NCBI GenBank assembly: GCA_019415335.1
Contig: DXKH01000104.1
Coordinates: 1-14,859, forward strand
Reading direction: 5' to 3'
Origin: Citrobacter sp.
GTDB lineage: Bacteria; Pseudomonadota; Gammaproteobacteria; Enterobacterales; Enterobacteriaceae
Length of the DNA: 14,859 bases
Below are positions 1 to 6,539 of the stretch, piece by piece. The notes below the pieces were generated by a model that did no database searches, was not told the DNA's origin, and saw only the letters and a list, made by a program, of their open reading frames with translations. Position 1 is the stretch's first letter; every line of letters begins with the position of its first letter. The position numbers and the translations under genes are program-made.

Positions 1-669
1 GATCCCGATACAGACGCCGCCGATCAGGTTGATCGCCAGAATCATCATCCCGGCGATGGCGTCCCCGCGCACAAATTTTGATGCCCCGTCCATTGCGCCG
101 TAGAAATCGGCCTCGCTGGCAACATCTTTACGCCGGGTTTGTGCCTGCGCCTGGTTGATCAATCCGGCGCTAAGATCGGCGTCAATCGCCATCTGTTTAC
201 CGGGCATCGCGTCCAGGGTAAAGCGGGCAGAAACCTCGGAAATACGCTCGGCCCCTTTGGTGACGACGATAAAGTTGATGATCATCAGGATGATAAACAC
301 CACGAAACCGACGACAAAGTTGCCGCCAATCACCACCTGACCAAACGACTCAATTACCTTACCCGCCGCGCCCGCGCCGAGATGCCCGTGTAACAGCACC
401 ACGCGCGTGGAGGCGACGTTGAGCGTCAGGCGCATTAAAGTGGTGATCAGCAAAATGGTCGGGAACAGGCTGAATTCCAGCGGCCTTTTCGCCGACACCG
501 CCACCAGCAGTACCATCACCGCCAGCACAATGTTGAAGGTGAACAGAATATCCAGCAGCGCAGGCGGCAGCGGCAGAATAACCATCGCCAGAATACACAG
601 TATTACCAGCGGCACGCCGAGATTGCCGCCGCGCAGCAGCGCGAGGAACGATTTAGTTGTTTTCGCCAT
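1..669 (-). CDS. lfhA: LfhA (FlhA-like) export gate protein, N-terminal part
   Basis: FlhA family: large inner-membrane subunit of the flagellar type III export gate, which couples proton flow to substrate export. The visible 223 residues start [14 protein letters not shown] and are the membrane half. They show several hydrophobic segments and the family's conserved stretch: [15 protein letters not shown], then [20 protein letters not shown], then the following cytoplasmic loop rich in acidic residues. The family is about 690 residues, so roughly two thirds, including the cytoplasmic substrate-docking domain, lies beyond the left edge. The ATG at 669-667 overlaps the end of lfhB by 17 bases and has a GAGGT ribosome site about 11 bases upstream. 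It is last in the lfiM-to-lfhA operon within this window. K-12 fhiA is the known remnant of this gene. No stop or frameshift is visible in the part present. Confidence 0.95.
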   Translation of the reverse strand, partial: MAKTTKSFLALLRGGNLGVPLVILCILAMVILPLPPALLDILFTFNIVLAVMVLLVAVSAKRPLEFSLFPTILLITTLMRLTLNVASTRVVLLHGHLGAGAAGKVIESFGQVVIGGNFVVGFVVFIILMIINFIVVTKGAERISEVSARFTLDAMPGKQMAIDADLSAGLINQAQAQTRRKDVASEADFYGAMDGASKFVRGDAIAGMMILAINLIGGVCIGI

Positions 670-1792
670 CCAGTTTAAGCACCTCTTTGGGAATGGAAAT
701 ATGTCTGTTCAGGGCCGGGCGCGGCTGTGCGCCCTCGCGCCAGTGTTTCATTTGCAGGACGTAGGTCAGAACGTGGGCGATGGCCCGGTAAAGCTGAAAC
801 GGAATTTGTTGGTTCACCTGCGTGGTGTAGTAAACCGAGCGCGCCAGCCGCGGGAACTCGACCACTTCCACCTGATTCTCAGCGGCGACCTGGCGAATAT
901 AGAGGGCGATTTCATCGGTGCCTTTTGCCACCACAAACGGCGCGGCGGCGCGAGACTGGTCATACTGCAACGCCACGGCGTAGTGGGTCGGGTTGGTGAT
1001 CACCACGTTGGCTTTCGGCACCACTTTGCGGATTTGCCCCATCGCCAGCTGCCGTTGCAGCCGTCGCACGCGCGCCTTCACTTCCGGCTTGCCTTCCTGA
1101 TTTTTGTACTCTTCTTTCAGCTCCTGCTTGGTCATCTTCAGCCCTTTGGTAAACAGGGCTTTCGCCAGCGGCACGTCGATAAGCGCAAAGAAGATAAACA
1201 GGATGACAAAGTTGCGCATCACGCTGGCGTAGAGCGATAAACCATCGTTAATTGCCAGTTTGAACGGCAGCGCCTGCAGGCCGAGAAAGGCGGCAAAGTT
1301 ATTGCGCAGGCTTACCCACAGCATCACCAGCACCACCACCGACTTCACTGTCATCTTTCCCGTTTCCGCCAGATGCTCACTGGAAAACAGTCGCCCAATC
1401 CCTTTTAACGGGCTAATTTTGCTGAAATCAGGGAGGATTTTTTTCGGCAGAAACAGCCAGCCGCCAGGCACCAGCGAGGAGAGCAGTGCGGCGGCGGGCA
1501 TCGGCAGCAAGGTAAGAATAAACTTGCCGAGAATTAACAGGTGATGGCGCAGAAACTGGCCGATCACATCCGGGTTATTAATCTCCTGCGCGTACTGATG
1601 CACGCTGATAAAACTCTCACGCACAAAATCGGCATACCACGGGAAGCTGCTGGAGATCACCACAAACGCCGCAAACAGGCTCGCCGCCAGCCCCATATCC
1701 TTCGAGCGCGGCAGTTGCCCCTCTTCACGCGCTTTACGCAGCTTTTGCGCCGAGGGTTTCTCTGTTTTTTCTTCGCTGCTGCTATCCGCCAT
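653..1792 (-). CDS. lfhB: LfhB (FlhB-like) export switch protein
   Basis: FlhB family: inner-membrane export gate protein whose self-cleavage switches export from rod/hook to filament substrates. It has 379 residues, the normal family size. The N-terminus has the typical charged start ([20 protein letters not shown]), followed by about four membrane segments between residues 35 and 210 and a charged linker (220-260). The self-cleavage motif NPTH is intact at residues 267-270, cut between N267 and P268. The conserved downstream segment ([16 protein letters not shown]) is also present. The start codon overlaps lfiR by 11 bases and has an AGG ribosome site, suggesting translational coupling. All hallmark residues are present, so it should be functional. 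Confidence 0.96.
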   Translation of the reverse strand: MADSSSEEKTEKPSAQKLRKAREEGQLPRSKDMGLAASLFAAFVVISSSFPWYADFVRESFISVHQYAQEINNPDVIGQFLRHHLLILGKFILTLLPMPAAALLSSLVPGGWLFLPKKILPDFSKISPLKGIGRLFSSEHLAETGKMTVKSVVVLVMLWVSLRNNFAAFLGLQALPFKLAINDGLSLYASVMRNFVILFIFFALIDVPLAKALFTKGLKMTKQELKEEYKNQEGKPEVKARVRRLQRQLAMGQIRKVVPKANVVITNPTHYAVALQYDQSRAAAPFVVAKGTDEIALYIRQVAAENQVEVVEFPRLARSVYYTTQVNQQIPFQLYRAIAHVLTYVLQMKHWREGAQPRPALNRHISIPKEVLKLDGENN

Positions 1793-2564
1793 AGTGACCT
1801 TTCAGCGCGTCGAGTTGCTGCAACACAAAATTCGCCAGATGCAGATAGTGATCCGGCAGGTTGTAGAGCAGGGTGGCGAAGCAAACCAGCCCCGCCAGCA
1901 TGTTGATGGGAAAGCCGAGCGAAAAAAGGTTCAGCGGCGGCGCAATGCGGTTAAGCAGGCCAAAGCAGCCCTGCACAATCAGCATGATAAAAGTGGTCGG
2001 CAGCGCCAGCAGTGATGCGGACGCCAGCACCCAGCTAAAGGCCAGCGCGATGGTGCGCAGGGTTTGCGGATGCAGCGCGTTGCCAATCGGCCAGTAGGTG
2101 AAGCCCTTATACAGCACGCTTACCAGCAGCAGATGCCCGTCCATGGCAAAAAACAGCAGGATCGCGTAGACGTTAATTAATTCCGCCAGCACGGTGGTCG
2201 ATGCGCCGCTGCTTGGGTCGTTCATCACCGCCATGCTCATCCCCATATTGAACGAGAGAATTTGCCCGGCGAGTTGCAGCGCCAGAAACAGAAACTGAAA
2301 CATCAATCCGAATAACATGCCCCATAAAATTTGCTCCACCGTCAGGATCAGACTGTTGAGCGATAGCAGATCGTGGGGAATGGGATGCGGAATTAACGGC
2401 GTGATGATGATTGCCAGCGCCAGCGACAAAATAATCCGCACACGCACGGTCAGGGCGCTGTTATCCAGCACCGGCACATAGCGCAGAAACGCCATAATGC
2501 GCACGAAGGGAAACCACAGCCCCAGCGCCAAATCCGTCAGTTGCGTAACGTCGCTTGTGCGCAT
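1782..2564 (-). CDS. lfiR: LfiR (FliR-like) export gate protein
   Basis: FliR family: inner-membrane component that, with FliP and FliQ, forms the core channel of the flagellar export gate. 260 residues with the usual multi-segment hydrophobic profile. The conserved central segment NMGMSMAVMNDPSSG resembles the family's GFAxxxDP signature. I chose the ATG at 2564, one base after the lfiQ stop (TAA-G-ATG arrangement). A longer frame back to 2615 would add 17 residues lying inside lfiQ that do not look like a FliR N-terminus, and would give an unusual length. The start MRTSDVTQLTDLAL fits the family. The gene ends with TAG inside the beginning of lfhB. Confidence 0.94.
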   Translation of the reverse strand: MRTSDVTQLTDLALGLWFPFVRIMAFLRYVPVLDNSALTVRVRIILSLALAIIITPLIPHPIPHDLLSLNSLILTVEQILWGMLFGLMFQFLFLALQLAGQILSFNMGMSMAVMNDPSSGASTTVLAELINVYAILLFFAMDGHLLLVSVLYKGFTYWPIGNALHPQTLRTIALAFSWVLASASLLALPTTFIMLIVQGCFGLLNRIAPPLNLFSLGFPINMLAGLVCFATLLYNLPDHYLHLANFVLQQLDALKGHYGG

Positions 2565-2565
2565 C

Positions 2566-2838
2566 TTAATGCACCAGCAGGGCGGCCTGACTAAACAGAT
2601 GAATGCAGAGATCATGCAACTGGATAATCATCCATTTGCCGCACACCCCCAGCACCACCAGCGTGACAATCAGCCTTGGCAAAAAGCTCAGGGTCTGTTC
2701 GTTAATCTGCGTCACCGCCTGGAACACGCTCACCAGCAGGCCGACCAGCAGGCTTGGCACCACCAGTACCGAAACCAGCAAAATCACTACTTTAATGCCG
2801 CTGGCGACAATGTCGGCGGCTACGTCTACGGTCAACAT
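2566..2838 (-). CDS. lfiQ: LfiQ (FliQ-like) export gate protein
   Basis: FliQ family: very small inner-membrane subunit of the export gate, present in several copies per complex. 90 residues, matching the usual 89. Two hydrophobic segments (about 15-38 and 52-75) flank the conserved polar loop VFQAVTQINEQTLSFLPR, which is the family signature. It starts 2 bases after the lfiP stop and ends 1 base before lfiR, within the same tightly packed operon. Nothing unusual. Confidence 0.95.
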   Translation of the reverse strand: MLTVDVAADIVASGIKVVILLVSVLVVPSLLVGLLVSVFQAVTQINEQTLSFLPRLIVTLVVLGVCGKWMIIQLHDLCIHLFSQAALLVH

Positions 2839-2840
2839 AA

Positions 2841-3593
2841 TCAGCCCAGCCCCAGCCCGCGAATGCTGGTGGTGAGCGTGCCGATGGTCAGCGACCAGCC
2901 GTCAATCAGCACAAACAGCATCAGTTTAAAGGGCAGCGAAACAATCAGCGGCGACAGCATCATCATCCCCATCGCCATCAATACGCTGGCGACAATCAGG
3001 TCGATAACCAGAAACGGGATGTAAATCATAAAGCCAATCTGGAAGGCGGTTTTCAGCTCGCTCAGTACATAGGCGGGCACCACAATCGAGAGATCCTGGT
3101 CGGCGGCATTGCCCTTCGCGCCGCCGATGGTCATGATTTGTGCCATCGCTTTTTTGTCGGTCTGCGCCAGCATAAAGCGTTTTAGCGGCGTCGCGGCGGT
3201 GCTTAACGCATCGGTCAGGGTAATCTGATCGTTTTCAAACGGCACTACCGCGTGGTCGTAAATATTGAGCCAGATGGGGCGCATTACCAGCAGGGTGAGT
3301 GAGAGCGCAATACCTATCAGAATGCGGTTCGGCGGCGTTTGTTGCAGCCCCAGCGCCTGGCGCAGCAGCGACAGCACGATAATAAAGCGCGTAAAGCAGG
3401 TCATCATCAGCACCATCGTCGGCAGCAAACCGACGAGGGTCATCAGAATCAGTACCTGAATTTTGACGCTGTACTCCTGAGTGTTGCCGTGGGTCACCAC
3501 GTTAAGTAGCGCAATATCGCCACCCTGGGCCAACGCCAGCGGCGCAAGCGCCAGCAGCCCAAGGCCCAGCGCCAGTTGAGTGCGGCGTTTCAT
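2841..3593 (-). CDS. lfiP: LfiP (FliP-like) export gate protein
   Basis: FliP family: core channel protein of the flagellar type III export gate. 250 residues (E. coli FliP is about 245). The N-terminus MKRRTQLALGLGLLALAPLALAQ is a cleavable signal peptide, as FliP is known to have. The conserved blocks are all present: the first membrane block with MTCFTRFIIVLSLLRQALG, the FMLAQTDKKAMAQI segment before the periplasmic region, the PAYVLSELKTAFQIGF block, and the C-terminal SPLIVSLPFKLMLFVLIDGW. The ATG overlaps the lfiN stop by 4 bases (ATGA). In the E. coli primary system fliO sits between fliN and fliP; here there is no room for it. Confidence 0.96.
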   Translation of the reverse strand: MKRRTQLALGLGLLALAPLALAQGGDIALLNVVTHGNTQEYSVKIQVLILMTLVGLLPTMVLMMTCFTRFIIVLSLLRQALGLQQTPPNRILIGIALSLTLLVMRPIWLNIYDHAVVPFENDQITLTDALSTAATPLKRFMLAQTDKKAMAQIMTIGGAKGNAADQDLSIVVPAYVLSELKTAFQIGFMIYIPFLVIDLIVASVLMAMGMMMLSPLIVSLPFKLMLFVLIDGWSLTIGTLTTSIRGLGLG

Positions 3594-3961
3594 GGTGCCA
3601 GGTCGTTGATATCGCGGGTGTTAAACTCCAGCACGCGCAGGCCGTACTTCTCGTTGACCACCACCACTTCCGCTTTGCCCAGCAGGATATTGTTCACTTT
3701 GATATCCAGCGGCTCCCCGGCGAGCTTATCCAGCTCAATCACCGTGTCGTCGTCGATGTTAAGCAGGTCGGCTAACATAATTTCCACCGACGACACTTCC
3801 AGCGTTAAGGTCACCGGAATGCGTTTCAGCAGCGTCATCGAGTCGGAAAAGCGGTCTTCCAGGCGGGTGACCAGCGTTTCGGCGTCGGCGGATTTCGTGA
3901 CAGGCGCAACGTCATCGGCGAGGCCAAAATCCCCGGCTAAAATATCGTCTTGTTTACTCAT
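3590..3961 (-). CDS. lfiN: LfiN (FliN-like) motor switch protein
   Basis: FliN family: C-ring switch protein that also docks the export ATPase regulator FliH. 123 residues from MSKQDDILAG. The SpoA domain fills the C-terminal 75 residues (RIPVTLTLEVSSVEI, then LDKLAGEPLDIKVN, then EVVVVNEKYGLRV), which match conserved FliN blocks. The N-terminal 45 residues are poorly conserved and acidic, as usual. A longer frame starting at 4021 adds a Cys/Arg-rich leader that lies entirely inside lfiM, so I reject it. The chosen ATG overlaps the lfiM stop by 8 bases (ATGAGTAA), typical of coupled translation. Confidence 0.93.
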   Translation of the reverse strand: MSKQDDILAGDFGLADDVAPVTKSADAETLVTRLEDRFSDSMTLLKRIPVTLTLEVSSVEIMLADLLNIDDDTVIELDKLAGEPLDIKVNNILLGKAEVVVVNEKYGLRVLEFNTRDINDLAP

Positions 3962-4805
3962 GGCTATTCTCATTCTTGCCCGCCAGCTCCGACAAAAACA
4001 GTTTGTCTTTGTCTTCCACAATCAGGGCGCTAAATAATTCAGATTGCCCAATCGCCACCGGGAACGTTTCTCCCAGCGAGATGGGTAAAATATCCCCGGC
4101 TTTTATCTGCGCCAGATCGGCGACATTCATCGATAGCTCGGCGATTTTGACGTTCAGGGTCAGCGGCAGGGAGCGGATGATTTCTTTAATCAGGGCCGGT
4201 TTATTAACGGATTTCGCCACCTGCTGCGGTTTACTGTGCTCGCTGTGGCGGATCAGATTCAAAATAAAATCGGTGTGGGCGTCGTCGAGCAAAATACGAA
4301 AACTGCTCTCTTCATCGCCCGCAAGGGTAAAGGTTAATTGATACGCCCAGTGGGTAATTACCGTGCTGCTGTCCAGCTTTAATTTCAGCGCAATACCGGA
4401 GGTTTGCAGATTAAATATCAGCGTGCAGATATCCAGCGCGAGTCGGTTTTTTAAACGAGTTTCGGTTTTGGTCGGCAGCCCGTTATGCGCTTTCGCCTCT
4501 TCAAGAGAGGACTCCAGACCATAAAAATTGCCCAGCAGCATTAACAATAAGGAGCGATCAATATCAAACGCCAGATGCCCGACCTGGGAAACCATCAGTT
4601 CGGCGTTTTTATTAATAATATCCATTTCGCAGCCAATCTTTTTTAAGGTGATATTGCTGCGATGCTTTTTGAGAAAGTAGCTGCCAAGATGCGAATCAAT
4701 CACGTCAAAATTCCCCGTAAACAGGGTCGGCAGGCGATGGTAGGGGCGTCCGAGCCGATTACCTTCTAATTTAAAGATGCCTGGCGTTTTACTGTACTTC
4801 AGCAT
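3954..4805 (-). CDS. lfiM: LfiM (FliM-like) motor switch protein, divergent
   Basis: FliM family by position and by a recognisable C-terminal SpoA domain (about residues 210-275: LPLTLNVKIAELSMN, then KAGDILPISLGE). FliM sits in the C-ring between FliG and FliN and receives the CheY-P signal. At 283 residues it is some 50 shorter than E. coli FliM (334). The family's N-terminal CheY-P-binding peptide (LSQxEIDALL) is missing: the protein begins MLKYSKTPGIFKLEGN. In the middle domain the FliG-contacting GGxG motif is replaced by LGNFYG (91-96). This suggests a switch that does not listen to CheY, consistent with a lateral motor, but that is inference. First gene of the minus-strand operon; base composition is a little more AT-rich than the export genes downstream. 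Confidence 0.87.
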   Translation of the reverse strand: MLKYSKTPGIFKLEGNRLGRPYHRLPTLFTGNFDVIDSHLGSYFLKKHRSNITLKKIGCEMDIINKNAELMVSQVGHLAFDIDRSLLLMLLGNFYGLESSLEEAKAHNGLPTKTETRLKNRLALDICTLIFNLQTSGIALKLKLDSSTVITHWAYQLTFTLAGDEESSFRILLDDAHTDFILNLIRHSEHSKPQQVAKSVNKPALIKEIIRSLPLTLNVKIAELSMNVADLAQIKAGDILPISLGETFPVAIGQSELFSALIVEDKDKLFLSELAGKNENSHE

Positions 4806-4877
4806 GGCTTACTTTCTCTGCTGTAATGGTATGGGCGATTTTGTGCACGCAAATCCGGCAGTGACACAAGGTGAGGT

Positions 4878-4906
4878 ATTAAATAGAGGGGGAGTGAAAG
4901 GGGCAA
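4878..4906 (-). promoter_or_regulatory. Candidate sigma-70 promoter for the lfiM operon
   Basis: Read on the minus strand, TTGCCC (4906-4901) and TTTAAT (4883-4878) are separated by exactly 17 bases. They match the -35 consensus at 4 of 6 positions and the -10 at 5 of 6. Transcription would start near 4870, about 65 bases before the lfiM start codon. The region is AT-rich, so a chance match is possible. I found no sigma-54 type GG-N10-GC pair here, although LafK, the encoded activator, belongs to the sigma-54 class. Confidence 0.3.
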
Positions 4907-4984
4907 ATTATTAATAGGGTGAAAAAATAATTAAATCATTAAAGGGTGAGATGTCGGGCATCGTCATAAAACATTGCACGAACC

Positions 4985-5068
4985 GTAGGCCTGATAAGAC
5001 GCGTTAGCGTCGCATCAGGCATCGGTGCACACCTGCCGGATGCGGCGTAACCGCCTTATCCGGCCTAC
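4985..5068. repeat. REP/BIME element, two facing units
   Basis: Two imperfect palindromes of the enterobacterial REP class. The unit at 4985-5020 has arms GCCTGAT and ATCAGGC around an inner GACGC/GCGTC-type stem. The unit at 5035-5068 has arms GCCGGAT and ATCCGGC around GGCG/CGCC. They are inverted relative to each other and framed by GTAGGCC and GGCCTAC, the standard layout of an E. coli BIME. REP units normally lie between genes and can bind DNA gyrase, IHF or Pol I, depending on subtype. Position between divergent operons, rather than after a gene, is less common. Confidence 0.9.
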
Positions 5069-5192
5069 ATGGGTAACCCATTGTTCATCAACAAATAATA
5101 TTTTTATTATCGTTTAATTCAAACTTGTTAATCCCGCCGGTGATACGCTTCAGAACATCCTGTTTTCTGTCGCTACTTATATCGTTCACCCT

Positions 5193-6179
5193 ATGTCTGA
5201 ACTTATTGCAACTGCCGCTTCCAGCATTAACGCTTTTACTCTGGCAAAGCGTGTCGCCGCCTTTAACGTACCGGTGCTCATTCAGGGCGAAACCGGTGCG
5301 GGCAAAGAGTGCGTGGCGAAATATATTCACACCGTAGCCTTTGGTGAGAATGATACCGCACCCTATATCGGCGTGAACTGTGCGGCGATCCCGGAAAATA
5401 TGCTGGAAGCGACCTTATTTGGCTACGACAAAGGCGCATTTACCGGCGCAATTGCCAGCGTGCCAGGAAAAATGGAGCTGGCGAATAACGGCACCTTATT
5501 GCTCGATGAAATTGGTGAAATGCCGCTGGCGTTACAGGCCAAAATATTACGCGTTTTGCAGGAACAACAGGTTGAGCGATTAGGCAGCAACCGACAAATC
5601 AAACTCAATTTTCGCCTGATTGCCTGCACCAATAAAAACCTTGAACAGGAAGTTGCCACCGGGCGTTTTCGTGAAGATCTCTATTATCGTCTGGCGGTGA
5701 TTCCTATTACCATGCCGCCGCTGCGTGAACGTCTGAACGATATTATTCCGCTGGCAGAGTCATTTATTAAAAAATACTCCACGGTGCTGGTGAAAAATAT
5801 CACCCTGTCGGAATCTACCCGCCGGGCGCTGCTCAATTACCGCTGGCCCGGCAACGTGCGCCAGCTCGAAAACGCCATTCAGCGTGGAATGATTTTAAAT
5901 CGCGACGGCGTGATTTTCCCGGATGCCTTAGGCCTGCCGGAAACGGACGTTGCTGACCACAGCGAACTGCAATGGCCTGTTCAGCCCGCCGTCCACATTG
6001 CCGAAACCAGCGATTTGGGCCAGCACGGACGAAGCGCGCAATATCAATATATCGCCGACCTGATGCGTAAATATCAGGGCAACCGCAGCAAAATCGCCGA
6101 CCTGTTAGGCATTACCCCGCGCGCACTGCGCTATCGACTGGCCTCCATGCGCAAGCAAGGTATCGAAGTTTTCTCCTGA
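5193..6179 (+). CDS. lafK: LafK, sigma-54-dependent flagellar regulator lacking an N-terminal domain
   Basis: Bacterial enhancer-binding protein that drives sigma-54 RNA polymerase at flagellar promoters. 328 residues: an AAA+ domain with Walker A GETGAGKE (32-39), the sigma-54-contacting GAFTGA loop (81-86), Walker B LLLDEIGE (102-109) and arginine-finger region GRFREDLYYRL (157-167). It is followed by a Fis-type helix-turn-helix near residues 296-320 (NRSKIADLLGITPRALRYRL). The protein starts directly at the AAA+ domain; lateral-flagella LafK and FlrC/FleQ relatives carry a further 100 or more residues in front. The frame is open back only to a TAA at 5115-5117 and has no ATG, GTG or TTG between, so 5193 is the only ordinary start. 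No good ribosome site precedes it. Divergent from lfiM; lfiE follows after 14 bases. Confidence 0.9.
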   Translation: MSELIATAASSINAFTLAKRVAAFNVPVLIQGETGAGKECVAKYIHTVAFGENDTAPYIGVNCAAIPENMLEATLFGYDKGAFTGAIASVPGKMELANNGTLLLDEIGEMPLALQAKILRVLQEQQVERLGSNRQIKLNFRLIACTNKNLEQEVATGRFREDLYYRLAVIPITMPPLRERLNDIIPLAESFIKKYSTVLVKNITLSESTRRALLNYRWPGNVRQLENAIQRGMILNRDGVIFPDALGLPETDVADHSELQWPVQPAVHIAETSDLGQHGRSAQYQYIADLMRKYQGNRSKIADLLGITPRALRYRLASMRKQGIEVFS

Positions 6180-6193
6180 CCCGGAAGTTAAAA

Positions 6194-6535
6194 ATGAGCA
6201 TTACCACAATCAACAGCACCATGCAGGCGCAAATCATGCAGGACGTGCAGCGGATGCAGGCCAACGCCCAGGCACCGGTGCTACCCGCCATGACCTTCAG
6301 TTCCACCGACCCGGACGTGTCGTTTAATCGCATTATGTCCGGCGCACTCGGTCACGTTGACCAGTTCCAGCAGGTGGCGGAGCAGCAGCAAACGGCTGTC
6401 GACACGGGCAAAAGTGATGACCTCGCCGGGGCGATGATCGCCAGCCAGCAGGCGTCGCTCTCGTTCTCCGCGCTGGTGCAGGTGCGCAACAAAATCGCCA
6501 CCGGATTTAACGATCTGATGAGTATGTCGATCTAA
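6194..6535 (+). CDS. lfiE: LfiE (FliE-like) rod/MS-ring junction protein
   Basis: FliE family: a small exported protein linking the MS ring to the rod and one of the first export substrates. 113 residues (E. coli FliE is 104). The C-terminal half has the family pattern: DLAGAMIASQQASLSFSALV followed by QVRNKIATGFNDLMSMSI, ending at the last hydrophobic residues as usual. The N-terminal 45 residues are Gln/Met-rich and weakly conserved. A CGGAAG ribosome site lies just upstream; the gene begins 14 bases after lafK, so the two are probably co-transcribed. Confidence 0.93.
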   Translation: MSITTINSTMQAQIMQDVQRMQANAQAPVLPAMTFSSTDPDVSFNRIMSGALGHVDQFQQVAEQQQTAVDTGKSDDLAGAMIASQQASLSFSALVQVRNKIATGFNDLMSMSI

Positions 6536-6539
6536 CCCT

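Larger units (their letters stand above)
4806..5192. other. Divergent intergenic control region between lfiM and lafK
   Basis: 387 bases with no convincing gene, separating the two divergent flagellar operons. From left to right it holds the lfiM leader with the candidate promoter, an AT-rich stretch (about 4876-4950), a two-unit REP/BIME repeat (4985-5068), a small TGGGT/ACCCA palindrome (5070-5080) and an AT-rich leader before lafK. I looked for a sigma-54 promoter and a CRP site and did not see a good one. A frame of about 80 codons on the minus strand (5088-5330) runs antisense into lafK and is not credible. Confidence 0.75.

Noticed and set aside
407..1240. 277-codon open frame on the plus strand
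   Set aside because: Antisense to lfhA and lfhB, which are unmistakable. The His/Arg/Gln-rich translation is typical of a GC-rich shadow frame.
2565..2615. Upstream start for lfiR adding 17 residues
   Set aside because: The extra residues lie inside lfiQ; the ATG at 2564, one base after the lfiQ stop, gives the normal FliR length and N-terminus.
2865..2872. Chi sites (GCTGGTGG here, also 9624-9631 and 10642-10649; reverse-strand copies 501-508 and 2655-2662)
   Set aside because: Chi octamers are frequent in E. coli coding DNA and carry no special meaning at this density.
3962..4021. Upstream start for lfiN adding 20 residues
   Set aside because: The leader is Cys/Arg-rich and lies inside lfiM; the ATG overlapping the lfiM stop fits family length and coupling.
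4806..5192. Sigma-54 promoter (GG-N10-GC) for the lfiM operon or lafK
   Set aside because: I scanned both strands by eye, and the closest candidates had wrong spacing.
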